The notes: generated from the letters alone by a model not told the origin. 47,077 nt of DNA from a bacterium (GCA_021734165.1 JAIPJL010000010.1:1-47077), one strand, 5' to 3'; positions 19,305-28,800 are shown, counted from the stretch's first letter. Program-made: numbers and translations.

Positions 19305-19884
19305 TATAGTTCCCTGATTTTCTTCTAAGTTTATTATTGTTTATATTAGTTTTTTTAAACCATTTTTCAACAAGAGCCGGTAAGAAAATTACTTGCCCTA
19401 ATCCGGCGGTTAATCCTGGTAATATTGCAACAATTAAGTACTGAGCCATTACCACCTCATTAGCGCCGGTTAATATAATAATGGTAAGAAAAACCATTCT
19501 ACTAAGCACAAGCCCAATTGCAACTGCGAAATAGCTATTCCAGTCTTTTTCTCGTAACAAACCAATTATTAATCCATAAACTGCAAGTTCAAATGTCATC
19601 GGGATAGCTTTTATTAAAAGTGGATATCCTGTCAGCAGGTAATTGGATGCTGGCGCCAGAGCGCCCACAGTCAATCCCCCGCGCCAACCATAAATCAAGG
19701 CAGCAAGTACGACAGGCCAATGCATTGGCAGCAACCATCTTACCGGCGCTCCTGTAAGATGTGCAACTGCTGGTAATACGACTGCAGCGCCAACCATCAG
19801 CAACTGAAACGTCCAATCTCTGACACTGTTGATAGGCAGTACAACTGCACTACTTAAATTACTGCTATGTTGATATGTTTTCAT
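19294..19884 (-). CDS. ECF-transporter S-component-like membrane protein
   Basis: 196 residues with about five or six hydrophobic helices. TGAPVRWLLPMHWPVVLAALIYGWRGGLTVGALAPASNYLLTG is the kind of segment seen in energy-coupling-factor substrate-binding (S) subunits, where a loop-rich PxH/GP region follows helix 2. Such proteins bind a vitamin or metabolite and work with shared EcfA/A'/T components; none of these is in the window. The substrate cannot be assigned. It overlaps manC by 11 bases, so it is co-transcribed. Confidence 0.65.
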   Translation of the reverse strand: MKTYQHSSNLSSAVVLPINSVRDWTFQLLMVGAAVVLPAVAHLTGAPVRWLLPMHWPVVLAALIYGWRGGLTVGALAPASNYLLTGYPLLIKAIPMTFELAVYGLIIGLLREKDWNSYFAVAIGLVLSRMVFLTIIILTGANEVVMAQYLIVAILPGLTAGLGQVIFLPALVEKWFKKTNINNNKLRRKSGNYIAK

Positions 19885-19971
19885 TGCTTTTCTTTTTGTA
19901 AACAGAACTTTTTATCTTCTATTCCGCAAAAGCGGATAACTCGCAACTCTTAACTCGTGACTTTTCAACTG

Positions 19972-21624
19972 TTATTTAAATCTGATTATTCTTCCCGCTG
20001 TATCCCATCGATTTCTTACTTTAACAGTATCATCCGAAACAGAAAAATGATCCGCAAAACGAAATGGTTCAACATTGCCGATGTTGTATTTCTGGTCTCG
20101 ATCCATATCACTATACAGCCAGAGTAAATATTCACCAGCTTTAAGACGGTCTATTGTGAAGGTATTTCCCGCTTTGGCGCTAACTAATTTTTCAGTAATC
20201 GTCCTTCCTTCGAAGGATCTCGCTCCAATAATAGGGAAGATTATCTGTCCTTCGATTGTGCCTGATATTGAGCCTGTTTCTACCGGATCAACGACTGTGA
20301 ATGTAGTTGACCACAGAGTGTCAGGTGATACGTTTCCTGATCTGTCAACTATTGAAGTTAAATCTAATTCCAGCGTGTAAGATTTTCCAAATTCCAGCGC
20401 TTTAGATACTTTCCAATTTAGCATATTAATTTCTTTTTGAACAAGCTCTATGGTATATTCAGTGGTTGGTTTTGTACTATCCTGAGAAATTTCTCTAAGC
20501 CTTGCTGTGTTTTTAATATCAGCAAGCGCGTCATCAAATGCTATCCATCCGTTCGGTATCTCATTAATACCTCTATCGCCGTTAGCTGGTGAAGAATCAA
20601 TAACTACAGGTCCAACCGTATCCGGATTTGCGGATCCGGTGAAATTAAAAACAGTTGTATCTTCAGCGAAAACTATTGAATATTCTCGATCTGCCGTCTG
20701 TGTATTAGTATATAAAATCAACCTTGTTGAATCTAATGTGCTAATCCACACACGTTCGATACTTAGACTACTGCTTGAGTCGAGAATTGCTAATTTTGAA
20801 ATTAAAATTCCAGGCTCTGTGTCTATTAGTCGGTTATAGCGTAAGGTTAAATGTTTGTTATCACTTGCAGAAACTAAATATAGACTTAGTCTGCTTGTAT
20901 CACGTTTAACCGGGTACAATTCCATCCATGTTTCTCCTCCTTCAGGAAGAAGGACATCTTGCCACGGTAATCCGAGCCTGTCTGCTGAAGGATCATAGAG
21001 TAAATCATGGTCACGATCGTCGAAACATAGAAGTCTGTAACTGCCGGGTGGTATGTATTCCAGGCTGAACTCACCCTTCAAACCAGCATGTGCTATAAAA
21101 TCAGGTTTAACTTCAGTTGGTTTGAATTCTATAGAATCACCAATAATCCAAGCGCCAACCAGCATCCCCTGAACATCTTTTGATGTAAAGATGCGACCTG
21201 ATATCTTTCCTTTATCAATTGTCTCGCCTGCCGTAAGAGCAATTGTATAACCTGCTTCAAGTCGATTGCGTTGTAGATCTGTGAGATCGGTACCTATTGA
21301 TAAAAGCAGAGTGCGATCAGATGGAATAGCTTCACGAAGTCTAATTTTTACACTGTTACCTTTAACCTTTATTTTTGGTTTTTTTTGCGGTGTTGGTGTA
21401 ATAAAGAGAGCGCTTTCAAGACTTTCCTGGCTTACCGGTTCACTGAACACAATTTCGATATTCGATTTTGGATCGACTGAAGTTGAGCCTGTTGCCGGTT
21501 TTACTTCAATAACTCTTGGCGCTTCTTCATCCTTGGGACCGCCACCCGGTGGGCCCATTGAAGCGCATCCTGTTATAAGTAAAAAAACGCAAATGGTTTT
21601 AATGTAAACTGTCTTAACTCTCAA
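19972..21624 (-). CDS. Ig-like (Big_5/SbsA-type) lipoprotein
   Basis: 550 residues. Lipobox LITGC at about 16-20, then SMGPPGGGPKDEEAPRV, a stretch typical of the Bacteroidetes-type Ig-like lipoprotein family, followed by a Big_5 domain (VKPATGSTSVDPKSNIEIVFSEPV, about 40-125). A middle region contains EYIPPGSYRLLCFDDRDHD, a carboxypeptidase-regulatory-like beta sandwich, and a second such module near the end (LKAGEYLLWLYSDMDRDQKY). Likely exposed on the outer membrane surface; function unknown. It is separated from the ECF-S gene by 87 bases and may be the first gene of that transcript. Divergent from the aldehyde dehydrogenase. Confidence 0.8.
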   Translation of the reverse strand: MRVKTVYIKTICVFLLITGCASMGPPGGGPKDEEAPRVIEVKPATGSTSVDPKSNIEIVFSEPVSQESLESALFITPTPQKKPKIKVKGNSVKIRLREAIPSDRTLLLSIGTDLTDLQRNRLEAGYTIALTAGETIDKGKISGRIFTSKDVQGMLVGAWIIGDSIEFKPTEVKPDFIAHAGLKGEFSLEYIPPGSYRLLCFDDRDHDLLYDPSADRLGLPWQDVLLPEGGETWMELYPVKRDTSRLSLYLVSASDNKHLTLRYNRLIDTEPGILISKLAILDSSSSLSIERVWISTLDSTRLILYTNTQTADREYSIVFAEDTTVFNFTGSANPDTVGPVVIDSSPANGDRGINEIPNGWIAFDDALADIKNTARLREISQDSTKPTTEYTIELVQKEINMLNWKVSKALEFGKSYTLELDLTSIVDRSGNVSPDTLWSTTFTVVDPVETGSISGTIEGQIIFPIIGARSFEGRTITEKLVSAKAGNTFTIDRLKAGEYLLWLYSDMDRDQKYNIGNVEPFRFADHFSVSDDTVKVRNRWDTAGRIIRFK

Positions 21625-21898
21625 AGTTACTATCTAATAGGACTATTGTCAATAGCTTAAATGATACCATTAGGTGTTAGTTCTTAAGAGTCTGTCTGAT
21701 AATTATATTGCAGTAGTGTCACAGGACACATGATAGCACTCCGAAATGTATTATCAGATTGATTCTTAAGTATGCAAACACTAATATAATAAGGTAAGTT
21801 GTTAGTCTTCTTTCATCAAGGAGTTTGGCTTGTAAAAGTATGTGTGAAGCATTATATTACAATTCTAAACAGAATTTTAGAGAATATTGGAGAAAACA
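21625..21898. other. Divergent intergenic region, probable promoters
   Basis: This 274-base spacer separates the leftward Ig lipoprotein from the rightward aldehyde dehydrogenase and must hold both promoters. I see no unambiguous -35/-10 pair or operator palindrome. The right end carries GGAG seven bases before the dehydrogenase ATG. Confidence 0.4.
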
Positions 21899-23386
21899 AT
21901 GGCAGAAAAATACCTTAACTACATAGCTGGTGAGTGGCGTCCAGCAATCTCAGGGGAGTGGTTTGAGAATCGTAATCCTGCAAACTGGGATGAAATAATC
22001 GGATTATTTCCAAAATCAGGCAAACAAGACGTTGATCTGGCGGTAAAAGCAGCCAGAGAGGCATTTAAAGTATGGAGGTTAGTACCCGCTCCGGAGCGCG
22101 GAGCTATCCTCAAGCGCGCCGGTGATATAATGGTTGAACGCAAGGAAGAGATTGCGCGCAACATGACCCGTGAAATGGGAAAGGTCTTAACTGAAACACT
22201 TGGCGATACACAGGAAGGTATCGATACCTTTTATTATGCAGCAGTAGAAGGTCGTAGATTATTCAGTCACACTGCTCCCTCCGAAATGCCATGCAAGATG
22301 AACCTTTCCTTTCGTATTCCGATTGGCGTCGCTGGTCTGATCACACCATGGAACTTCCCGATGGCAATACCATGCTGGAAGTCATTGCCTGCTTTAGTTT
22401 GCGGCAACAGTGTTGTATTTAAACCTGCTTCTGATACACCTTTAACAGCAACGACTCTTGTCGAAATCCTGCTTGAAGCCGGTATTCCTCCTGGTGTTAT
22501 CAACATCGTACATGGAGGAGGTGGAGCGGTTGGAACTTCAATAGTTGATCATCCTGATATTAACCTGATAAGTTTCACAGGCTCATCGATGGTTGGCAAG
22601 CAGATTAATTCCAAAGCCGGAGCTCAATTGAAACGAGTATCGCTTGAGTTGGGTGGTAAGAATGCACAGGTTGTGATGGACGACGGTGATCTCGATTTAG
22701 CTTTAGAAGGTGTACTATGGGGAGCATTTGGTACCACTGGACAAAGATGCACAGCGACCAGCCGTTTGATATTACATGAAGCCATACACGATAAATTTAT
22801 TGATATGCTGCTTAAAGCTGTTGAGGGTTTAAAAGTTGGTGACGGACTAAAACCCGAAAACACTGTTGGACCTGTAGTGAACAAGGGGCAAGTTGAGACA
22901 GTTCAGAGTTACGTTGATATTGGCAAGTCCGAAGGCGCCAATATGATTTGCGGAGGTCATCAACTTACCGATGGAGATCATGCAAAAGGCTGGTTCTATG
23001 CGCCAACGGTCTTTACGGGCGTCACTCAAGGAATGCGTATCTTCAAGGAAGAGATATTCGGTCCTGTATTGAGTGTTATCAAAGTTAAGGATTTTGATGA
23101 AGCCGTTCGCGTTCACAATGATTGCATTTATGGACTTTCATCATCGATTTATACACGCGACGTCAATAAAGCTATGGTTGCCATCCGCGATTTCGAAGCA
23201 GGAATTACTTACGTCAACGGACCAACCATCGGCGCTGAATGTCACATGCCGTTCGGTGGTGTAAAGGAAACTGGTAACGGTCATCGCGAAGGCGGCTGGC
23301 CAGTGTACGAGTTCTATTCCGAGATAAAGACTGTCTATATTGATTACTCTGGTAAGCTGCAGCGAGCGCAGATAGATAATTATTAA
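21899..23386 (+). CDS. Aldehyde dehydrogenase, probable 2-aminoadipate-semialdehyde dehydrogenase
   Basis: 495 residues from the ATG at 21899, which has GGAG seven bases before it; a TTG twelve bases upstream is less likely. The family motifs are complete: TPWNFP (Asn152), VFKPASDTP (Lys175), FTGSSMVG, LELGGKN with catalytic Glu250, and GQRCTA with catalytic Cys284. Near-neighbour lysine 6-aminotransferase at 25067 suggests the substrate is the semialdehyde/piperideine-6-carboxylate made by that enzyme, giving 2-aminoadipate and NAD(P)H. The substrate is inference from context. Confidence 0.85.
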   Translation: MAEKYLNYIAGEWRPAISGEWFENRNPANWDEIIGLFPKSGKQDVDLAVKAAREAFKVWRLVPAPERGAILKRAGDIMVERKEEIARNMTREMGKVLTETLGDTQEGIDTFYYAAVEGRRLFSHTAPSEMPCKMNLSFRIPIGVAGLITPWNFPMAIPCWKSLPALVCGNSVVFKPASDTPLTATTLVEILLEAGIPPGVINIVHGGGGAVGTSIVDHPDINLISFTGSSMVGKQINSKAGAQLKRVSLELGGKNAQVVMDDGDLDLALEGVLWGAFGTTGQRCTATSRLILHEAIHDKFIDMLLKAVEGLKVGDGLKPENTVGPVVNKGQVETVQSYVDIGKSEGANMICGGHQLTDGDHAKGWFYAPTVFTGVTQGMRIFKEEIFGPVLSVIKVKDFDEAVRVHNDCIYGLSSSIYTRDVNKAMVAIRDFEAGITYVNGPTIGAECHMPFGGVKETGNGHREGGWPVYEFYSEIKTVYIDYSGKLQRAQIDNY

Positions 23387-23450
23387 GGGTGCGAGTTCTT
23401 CACATGATTAAAAACGGAAAAGGATCAACACAATTATTTCAGGAATTAAG

Positions 23451-24917
23451 ATGAAAAACCGTCTCTTCTACGGTGATTGCTTGGATGTTCTCCAAAATCG
23501 CATCGAGGATGAGAGCATTGACCTTATTTATATTGATCCGCCCTTCAACTCAAAGCGTAATTATAATGTCCTGTTTGAATCAATCGATATGACGGATACT
23601 AAAGCTCAGAAAGAGGCTTTCGCCGATACATGGAGTAATGTTAAGTATATAGATCAACTCTATCATATACAGGATATAAATCTCGACCTGTATAAGTTTT
23701 TAGCCACACTTGACTCAATTAATGTCTCTAAAGGTGCTGTTTCATATCTAACCACCATGGCATTAAGAATCATCTACATGTATCGAAAACTAAAGGAAAC
23801 GGGATCATTTTACCTGCATTGCGATCCGACGATGAGTCATTATCTGAAATTAGTCTGTGACTTGATATTTAATAAGAAGTTTTTTCGAAATGAAGTGATT
23901 TGGGCTTACGAGATTGGTGGAAGGAGTCACAAACAATGGGGAAAGAAACACGATGTGATTTTATACTATACAAAATCACAAAATTCCAAATTTAACTGGC
24001 GAGATGTTGCTTCACCCAGAAAGTCCGGAACACACATGAAGGTAAAGAATGATTCCAAGGGACGTATTTATCAGGAAAAGGTAGATGCAAAATCAGGGAA
24101 AGCTTATCGATATTATATTGATGAGGGCACTATTCCAGCAGATTGGTGGATTATTCAGCAGTTGAACAGAGAAGAAAAAGAGAGGCTTCATTACCCTACT
24201 CAAAAACCCGAACAGCTACTTGAAAAAATCATTAAAGCCTCTTCCAACAAAGGCGATGTCATCGCCGACTTTTTCTGCGGCTGCGGCACTGCAATAGCTG
24301 TCGCTCAACGCCTTAACCGTCATTGGATCGGTGTTGACATCTCTCATCTTGCTGTACGATTGATGTATAACCGCATTCTAGAGCCTTATCGTGATACTCC
24401 CGATCAATACAAACAAATCAAGGATGAGATAGAAATAAACGGATTTCCGCGTGATATCGCCTCAGCGCATGATCTGGCAGTCAGCACAAAGAAAGGTCGC
24501 ATCAAATTTCAGGACTGGATTATTGAAATCATGTTGGAAGGAGTCTCTAATCCGAAAAAGGTTGGTGATGGCGGTTATGACGGCTATTTGACTCTCTATA
24601 GAGATGCGAAAGTCAAGGATGTGGTTTTAATCGAAGTTAAAAGCGGTAAACTCACAGTCAAAAACATCCGAGAGTTCATCCATGTTGTGAATCATGAGAA
24701 AGCTGCTATGGGTGTTTTTGTCTGCTTTGAAGATCAGGCTACAAAACCTATGAGAGCGGAAGCCCAGCATGCTGGGTACTACGATCAGGAGTCATTTGGG
24801 ACAAAATTTCCGCGTCTGCAAATAATAACAGTTGAGGATTTATTTGAAGGGAAAACACTCGCTCATCCTAATCCTGCAATGTTCAATGTGACGTTTAAAA
24901 AAGCTTTCAAACAATAG
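23451..24917 (+). CDS. DNA methyltransferase fused to a PD-(D/E)xK nuclease domain
   Basis: 488 residues. The N-terminal part is a beta-class N6-adenine/N4-cytosine methyltransferase: catalytic motif IV DPPF at 29-32 precedes the AdoMet-binding motif I ADFFCGCGT at 272-280, and HYPTQKPEQLLEKII at about 247-261 is the usual motif X neighbour. Residues about 350-488 form a restriction-like domain with KFQDWIIEIM, GGYDGYL (Asp377), and VLIEVKSG (Glu395, Lys397), an Mrr/PD-(D/E)xK active-site set. Such a protein could both modify and cut. No separate specificity or helicase subunit is adjacent. The gene sits between the two lysine-degradation genes, 64 bases after one and 149 before the other. 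Confidence 0.85.
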   Translation: MKNRLFYGDCLDVLQNRIEDESIDLIYIDPPFNSKRNYNVLFESIDMTDTKAQKEAFADTWSNVKYIDQLYHIQDINLDLYKFLATLDSINVSKGAVSYLTTMALRIIYMYRKLKETGSFYLHCDPTMSHYLKLVCDLIFNKKFFRNEVIWAYEIGGRSHKQWGKKHDVILYYTKSQNSKFNWRDVASPRKSGTHMKVKNDSKGRIYQEKVDAKSGKAYRYYIDEGTIPADWWIIQQLNREEKERLHYPTQKPEQLLEKIIKASSNKGDVIADFFCGCGTAIAVAQRLNRHWIGVDISHLAVRLMYNRILEPYRDTPDQYKQIKDEIEINGFPRDIASAHDLAVSTKKGRIKFQDWIIEIMLEGVSNPKKVGDGGYDGYLTLYRDAKVKDVVLIEVKSGKLTVKNIREFIHVVNHEKAAMGVFVCFEDQATKPMRAEAQHAGYYDQESFGTKFPRLQIITVEDLFEGKTLAHPNPAMFNVTFKKAFKQ

Positions 24918-25066
24918 ACATGTGTAAGGTAGCTTAATGATAAAATATTTAAGAAAATTATTCCTAAGACCTTGGATGATAGGCCAAACATGAACACTTT
25001 GTTGTTTGTCGTTTTGATGTTGATGTATAGTTAAATTTTATTGTTACAACCAAAATGGAGTGAAAA

Positions 25067-26386
25067 ATGGGTCTCAAACCCGATAGTGTAATAAAAGCAA
25101 TCCGAGATCACCTCATCGGTGATGGCTTTGAGTTTGTGCTCGATATAGATGCTAGTCATGGCAGTTGGATGAAGGATCAGCTTACCGGACGTGAACTTCT
25201 TGATTTCTATTCATGTTTTGCTTCCAATCCGCTGGGATTCAATCATCCAAAAATGAGAAATGACGAAGTAATTGCTGAGCTGATTCCTTCGGCTGTAAAT
25301 AACGTCACTAACTCCGACCTGTTTACCATACAGAAAGCGGAATTTGTGCAGACCTTCTTCAAGAAAGCAGCTCCGCCTGAAATGAAGTACATGTTTTTGA
25401 TTGCAGGTGGTGGATTAGCGGTAGAAAACGCCTTGAAAGCAGCTTTCGACTGGAAAACCAAGCTTAATCTCAAAAACGGTGATACTCACGGACGTGGTTC
25501 GCAGGTGATGCACCTTCGTCAGGCGTTTCATGGTCGAACCGGTTATACTATGTCGTTAACCAATACTGATCCGGTTAAAACTTTGGGTTTCCCAAAATTT
25601 GATTGGCCCCGCATAGATAACCCAAAGGTTATTTTTCCTGACAAGGGAAAACAGCATGAATATCTCCTGAAAAGAGAAGCGAAAGCTCTTGAACAGGCTA
25701 AACACGCTATACTTGCTCATGGTAATGATATCGCTGCATGCATAATCGAGCCTATTCAGGGTGAAGGTGGTGATAATCACTTTCGCAGTGAATTCCTTCA
25801 AGCATTACAGGCGCTTTGTAATGAGAATGACATTATCTTCATTGTGGATGAAATTCAAAGTGGAATGGGTATCACAGGCAAAATGTGGGCTTTCGAGCAT
25901 CACAATCTAAAACCCGATATGATATGTTTCGGCAAGAAAGCACAGATTTGCGGCTTAGTATGTACCGATATTGTCGATCAGGTTGAGAAACATGTGTTTA
26001 ACACATCAAGTCGGATTAATTCCACTTGGGGTGGCAACCTGGTTGATATGGTGCGCGCTACCCATTACCTGAATATCATCGAAGAGGATAATCTTCTTGA
26101 TAATGCAACTAAGATGGGAAATATCCTTTTAAGTGCATTGCAAAATCTACAACAGAAATATCCCGATTTTATCAGAAATGCTCGCGGAAGTGGTTTGATG
26201 TGTGCATTTGATGTTTCAACTTCAGAGAAACGTAACTCACTGCGCAGAAAAGCATACGAAGAAGGTGTGCTTGTGCTGGCATGCGGTGATCATTCGATTC
26301 GCTTCAGACCAACTTTGACGGTAACTGAAGATGAGATCGGAAAAGGAGTTGAAATCCTCAATAAGGTCATTACGAAGTTAGTATAA
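25067..26386 (+). CDS. lat: L-lysine 6-aminotransferase
   Basis: 439 residues, a class III pyridoxal-phosphate aminotransferase. Family-specific features include DFYSCFASNPLGFNHP, FLIAGGGLAVENALKAAFDWK, EPIQGEGGDNHF, IVDEIQSGMG (Asp261 for the PLP ring nitrogen) and CFGKKAQICG, in which Lys290 is the expected Schiff-base lysine of lysine epsilon-aminotransferases. It transfers the epsilon-amino group of lysine to 2-oxoglutarate. A TGGAGTG ribosome-binding site precedes the ATG. A strong terminator follows. With the upstream aldehyde dehydrogenase it makes a two-step lysine to 2-aminoadipate route. Confidence 0.9.
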   Translation: MGLKPDSVIKAIRDHLIGDGFEFVLDIDASHGSWMKDQLTGRELLDFYSCFASNPLGFNHPKMRNDEVIAELIPSAVNNVTNSDLFTIQKAEFVQTFFKKAAPPEMKYMFLIAGGGLAVENALKAAFDWKTKLNLKNGDTHGRGSQVMHLRQAFHGRTGYTMSLTNTDPVKTLGFPKFDWPRIDNPKVIFPDKGKQHEYLLKREAKALEQAKHAILAHGNDIAACIIEPIQGEGGDNHFRSEFLQALQALCNENDIIFIVDEIQSGMGITGKMWAFEHHNLKPDMICFGKKAQICGLVCTDIVDQVEKHVFNTSSRINSTWGGNLVDMVRATHYLNIIEEDNLLDNATKMGNILLSALQNLQQKYPDFIRNARGSGLMCAFDVSTSEKRNSLRRKAYEEGVLVLACGDHSIRFRPTLTVTEDEIGKGVEILNKVITKLV

Positions 26387-26392
26387 TTAACG

Positions 26393-26425
26393 AGTCCCCT
26401 GCGTTAAGCAGGGGGCTTAATAATT
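26393..26425 (+). terminator. Intrinsic terminator after lat
   Basis: AGTCCCCTGC (26393-26402) pairs with GCAGGGGGCT (26408-26417) around a GTTAA loop: ten pairs including one G-T wobble. It is followed by an A/T-rich stretch with several Ts. It ends the lysine-degradation transcript before rsmI. Confidence 0.8.
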
Positions 26426-26466
26426 TTAGATTTGTTCTATATGGGAATGTTCGTTATATTGATCAA

Positions 26467-27225
26467 ATGATCAAAGACTTAGATAATGATACAATCGGCA
26501 AGCTCTATTTAGTCCCGACGCCAATCGGAAACCTCAGTGACATTACGCTTAGGGCTCTTGACGTACTTCGTGAAGCCGAAATTGTGCTTGCTGAAGATAC
26601 GCGCAGGGTGAGGATTTTACTCGATAAGTATGAAATAGATCAGAAACCAATCAGCAATCACGATCACAACTCGGCGCGTATGTCGTCGAAAATTGTCGAC
26701 TGGGTCAGGGCAGGGAAGAGGGTGGCGCTTGTTTCGGATGCAGGTTCACCAGGTATTTCAGATCCCGGTTATAGGGCTGTGAGGGCTGTTATTGATGCGG
26801 GACTGCCGGTGGAATCGCTGCCGGGAGCGACGGCTTTAATCCCGGCGTTGGTGTTGTCAGGTCTGGGAGTTGACAGATTTGTATTTGAAGGTTTTCTGCC
26901 TGTTAAAAAGGGCAGAAAAACTCACTTGTCAGAGCTAGCATCCGAGGAACGAACGATAATTTTCTACGAAGCGCCTCATCGGCTGGTCAAAGCGCTTGAG
27001 CAATTCTGCGAATCGTTTGGCAAAGATAGACTTGCTGCGGTTGCCAGAGAGTTGACTAAGATTTACGAAGAAGTAAAGCGGGGAACTTTGGAGGAGCTGC
27101 ATGGGTATTACAAGGACAATCCTCCCAAAGGTGAGATCGTGATCGTGGTCGAAGGATTAGTCGCTTTTAAAAAGCGAGGGAAACCATTAACAGAACAAAA
27201 CACTAATGCACCCAATCTTATTTGA
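26467..27225 (+). CDS. rsmI: 16S rRNA (cytidine1402-2'-O)-methyltransferase RsmI
   Basis: 252 residues. LYLVPTPIGNLSDITLRAL (about 13-31), LAEDTRRVRILL, VALVSDAGSPGISDPGYR (about 87-104), FVFEGFLPVKKGRK and IIFYEAPHRL are the RsmI signatures of this SAM-dependent tetrapyrrole-methylase-fold enzyme, which methylates C1402 in the ribosomal P-site. The C-terminus is about 25 residues short of the longest versions and lacks the final HTH-like extension. It overlaps lgt by 20 bases. Confidence 0.93.
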   Translation: MIKDLDNDTIGKLYLVPTPIGNLSDITLRALDVLREAEIVLAEDTRRVRILLDKYEIDQKPISNHDHNSARMSSKIVDWVRAGKRVALVSDAGSPGISDPGYRAVRAVIDAGLPVESLPGATALIPALVLSGLGVDRFVFEGFLPVKKGRKTHLSELASEERTIIFYEAPHRLVKALEQFCESFGKDRLAAVARELTKIYEEVKRGTLEELHGYYKDNPPKGEIVIVVEGLVAFKKRGKPLTEQNTNAPNLI

Positions 27226-28015
27226 TTTTGGCAGGTTCAAGCTGCACAGTTACGGTTTGATGGTTTTTCTTGCCTTTGCTTTCGGTGTGTGGCTGGCTGT
27301 TAGGCGTGGCAGAAAGATCGGACTTCCCGACGAAAAAGTGCTAGACATGTCGATCTGGATACTAGTATCAGCAATAGTTGGCGCTCGTATCGCATACGTC
27401 CTGTTCCACCTTGATGAATTCCAGGGACGTTGGCTGGATATTGTAAATCCCTTCCAGAGCGATGGCACAATCGGTATTGCCGGACTTGTAGTATTGGGTG
27501 GAGTAGTTCTGACTGTGCCGGTGATGGGCTGGTATTTCAAGAAGCACGGACTTCCTGTTCTGAAAATGATTGACATGCTAATTCCATCGCTGGCTTTCGG
27601 GATGGCAATCGGCAGGATAGGCTGCTTTCTGAATGGCTGCTGTTATGGAGTACCGACAGACTCACCGTTTGGAGTGGTGTTCCCTGCCTGCTCAGGAGCA
27701 GGGCAGATGTTTCCCGGTCAGCACATCCATCCAACGCAAGCCTATGAATTGATTTATGCTGCAATTATCGGAACAATACTACTCATGAGATCACCTCGCA
27801 AACGTTTCGAGGGTGAGCTGTTTTATTTATTCTTGCTTCTTTACGGACCATTCAGGTTCTTCAACGAAACTATGCGTTACTACAGGGAAGGGATGATAAT
27901 CTTCAGAAGCGGGAATTTTTCGTTTACGGTCAGCATGTTGGTTTCGCTGGCGATGCTCATTGGCGGTGCGGTGATGCTGATAAAGGGATACAAACAGAGC
28001 GGAGGAGAGGATTGA
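27206..28015 (+). CDS. lgt: Prolipoprotein diacylglyceryl transferase
   Basis: 269 residues with seven or so membrane helices. The Lgt signature GRIGCFLNGCCYG is at about 136-148, preceded by GTIGIAGLVVLGG (the YGG-like region) and followed by HPTQAYE and RFFNETMRYY. The enzyme transfers diacylglycerol from phosphatidylglycerol to the lipobox cysteine of prolipoproteins, consistent with the many lipoproteins encoded in this window. It overlaps rsmI by 20 bases and its stop overlaps the tmk start, so the three are one transcript. Confidence 0.93.
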   Translation: MHPILFDFGRFKLHSYGLMVFLAFAFGVWLAVRRGRKIGLPDEKVLDMSIWILVSAIVGARIAYVLFHLDEFQGRWLDIVNPFQSDGTIGIAGLVVLGGVVLTVPVMGWYFKKHGLPVLKMIDMLIPSLAFGMAIGRIGCFLNGCCYGVPTDSPFGVVFPACSGAGQMFPGQHIHPTQAYELIYAAIIGTILLMRSPRKRFEGELFYLFLLLYGPFRFFNETMRYYREGMIIFRSGNFSFTVSMLVSLAMLIGGAVMLIKGYKQSGGED

Positions 28016-28632
28016 AAACGGGTAAGCTGATCACATTTGAGGGTATTGACGGCTCAGGCAAATCAACGCAGGCTGAGAAGGCATTGGAGTTCCTGAAAGA
28101 GCGCGGTGTGCAGTGCAAGCTGTTACGTGAGCCCGGAGGAACTCCGCTGGGGGAGGCTATCCGCAAGATACTGTTAGCTCCTGTGGACAGTGGGATCACT
28201 ATGAACCGCTACGCCGAATACCTGCTGTTTGCGGCTTCCCGTGCGGAGCTTTGCCGTTGGGTGATCAAACCGCTGCTGAAACAGGGATTTACCGTTTTAG
28301 TGGATCGCTTTGGGGATTCGTCGCTGGCGTACCAGGGATATGGTCACGGTGTCGATTTGGACTTTATCCGCAGGACGAATGAAGTGGCTACCGACGGTTT
28401 GAAACCGGATCTGTCGATTTTGTTCGATATAGATGTTGAAACAGCTTTCGCCAGGCTGGAGGATGCGAATGACAGAATTGAAAATGAAGGTATAAATTTC
28501 TTTAAACGGGTGAGAGAAGGATTCCTGAAGATCGCCGAGCAGGAATCCGAAACTTACATAGTAGTTAACGCCGCGCTGGAAATCGAAGCGGTGGAAGAGG
28601 ATGTTATAAGAGCGATTTCGGGGAGGATGTAG
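28012..28632 (+). CDS. tmk: Thymidylate kinase
   Basis: 206 residues from a TTG start that overlaps the lgt stop (TTGA), with a strong GGAGGAGAGG ribosome-binding site just upstream. P-loop FEGIDGSGKSTQ at about 9-20, LLREPGGTPLGEAIR, and DRFGDSSLAYQGYG are the dTMP kinase motifs. It phosphorylates dTMP to dTDP for DNA synthesis. Confidence 0.93.
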   Translation: MKTGKLITFEGIDGSGKSTQAEKALEFLKERGVQCKLLREPGGTPLGEAIRKILLAPVDSGITMNRYAEYLLFAASRAELCRWVIKPLLKQGFTVLVDRFGDSSLAYQGYGHGVDLDFIRRTNEVATDGLKPDLSILFDIDVETAFARLEDANDRIENEGINFFKRVREGFLKIAEQESETYIVVNAALEIEAVEEDVIRAISGRM

Positions 28633-28766
28633 GGAGGTTAACAAAACGGCACGCTCTATTCGGCGGGACAGTCAAAATTATCGTCACATCGTCACAGAAT
28701 CGGCGGAAAGCCTTACCCAGTAAGGGTTAGAGGGTGTGACGGAAATGTGACGGAAATGTGATCGAA

Positions 28767-28800
28767 GTGAGAAAGTAAGAAAGTGAGAAAGTAAGAAAGT
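28767..28800. repeat. Short tandem repeat, 16-base unit
   Basis: GTGAGAAAGTAAGAAA occurs twice in direct succession followed by a partial unit. Purely A/G on this strand. Confidence 0.85.
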
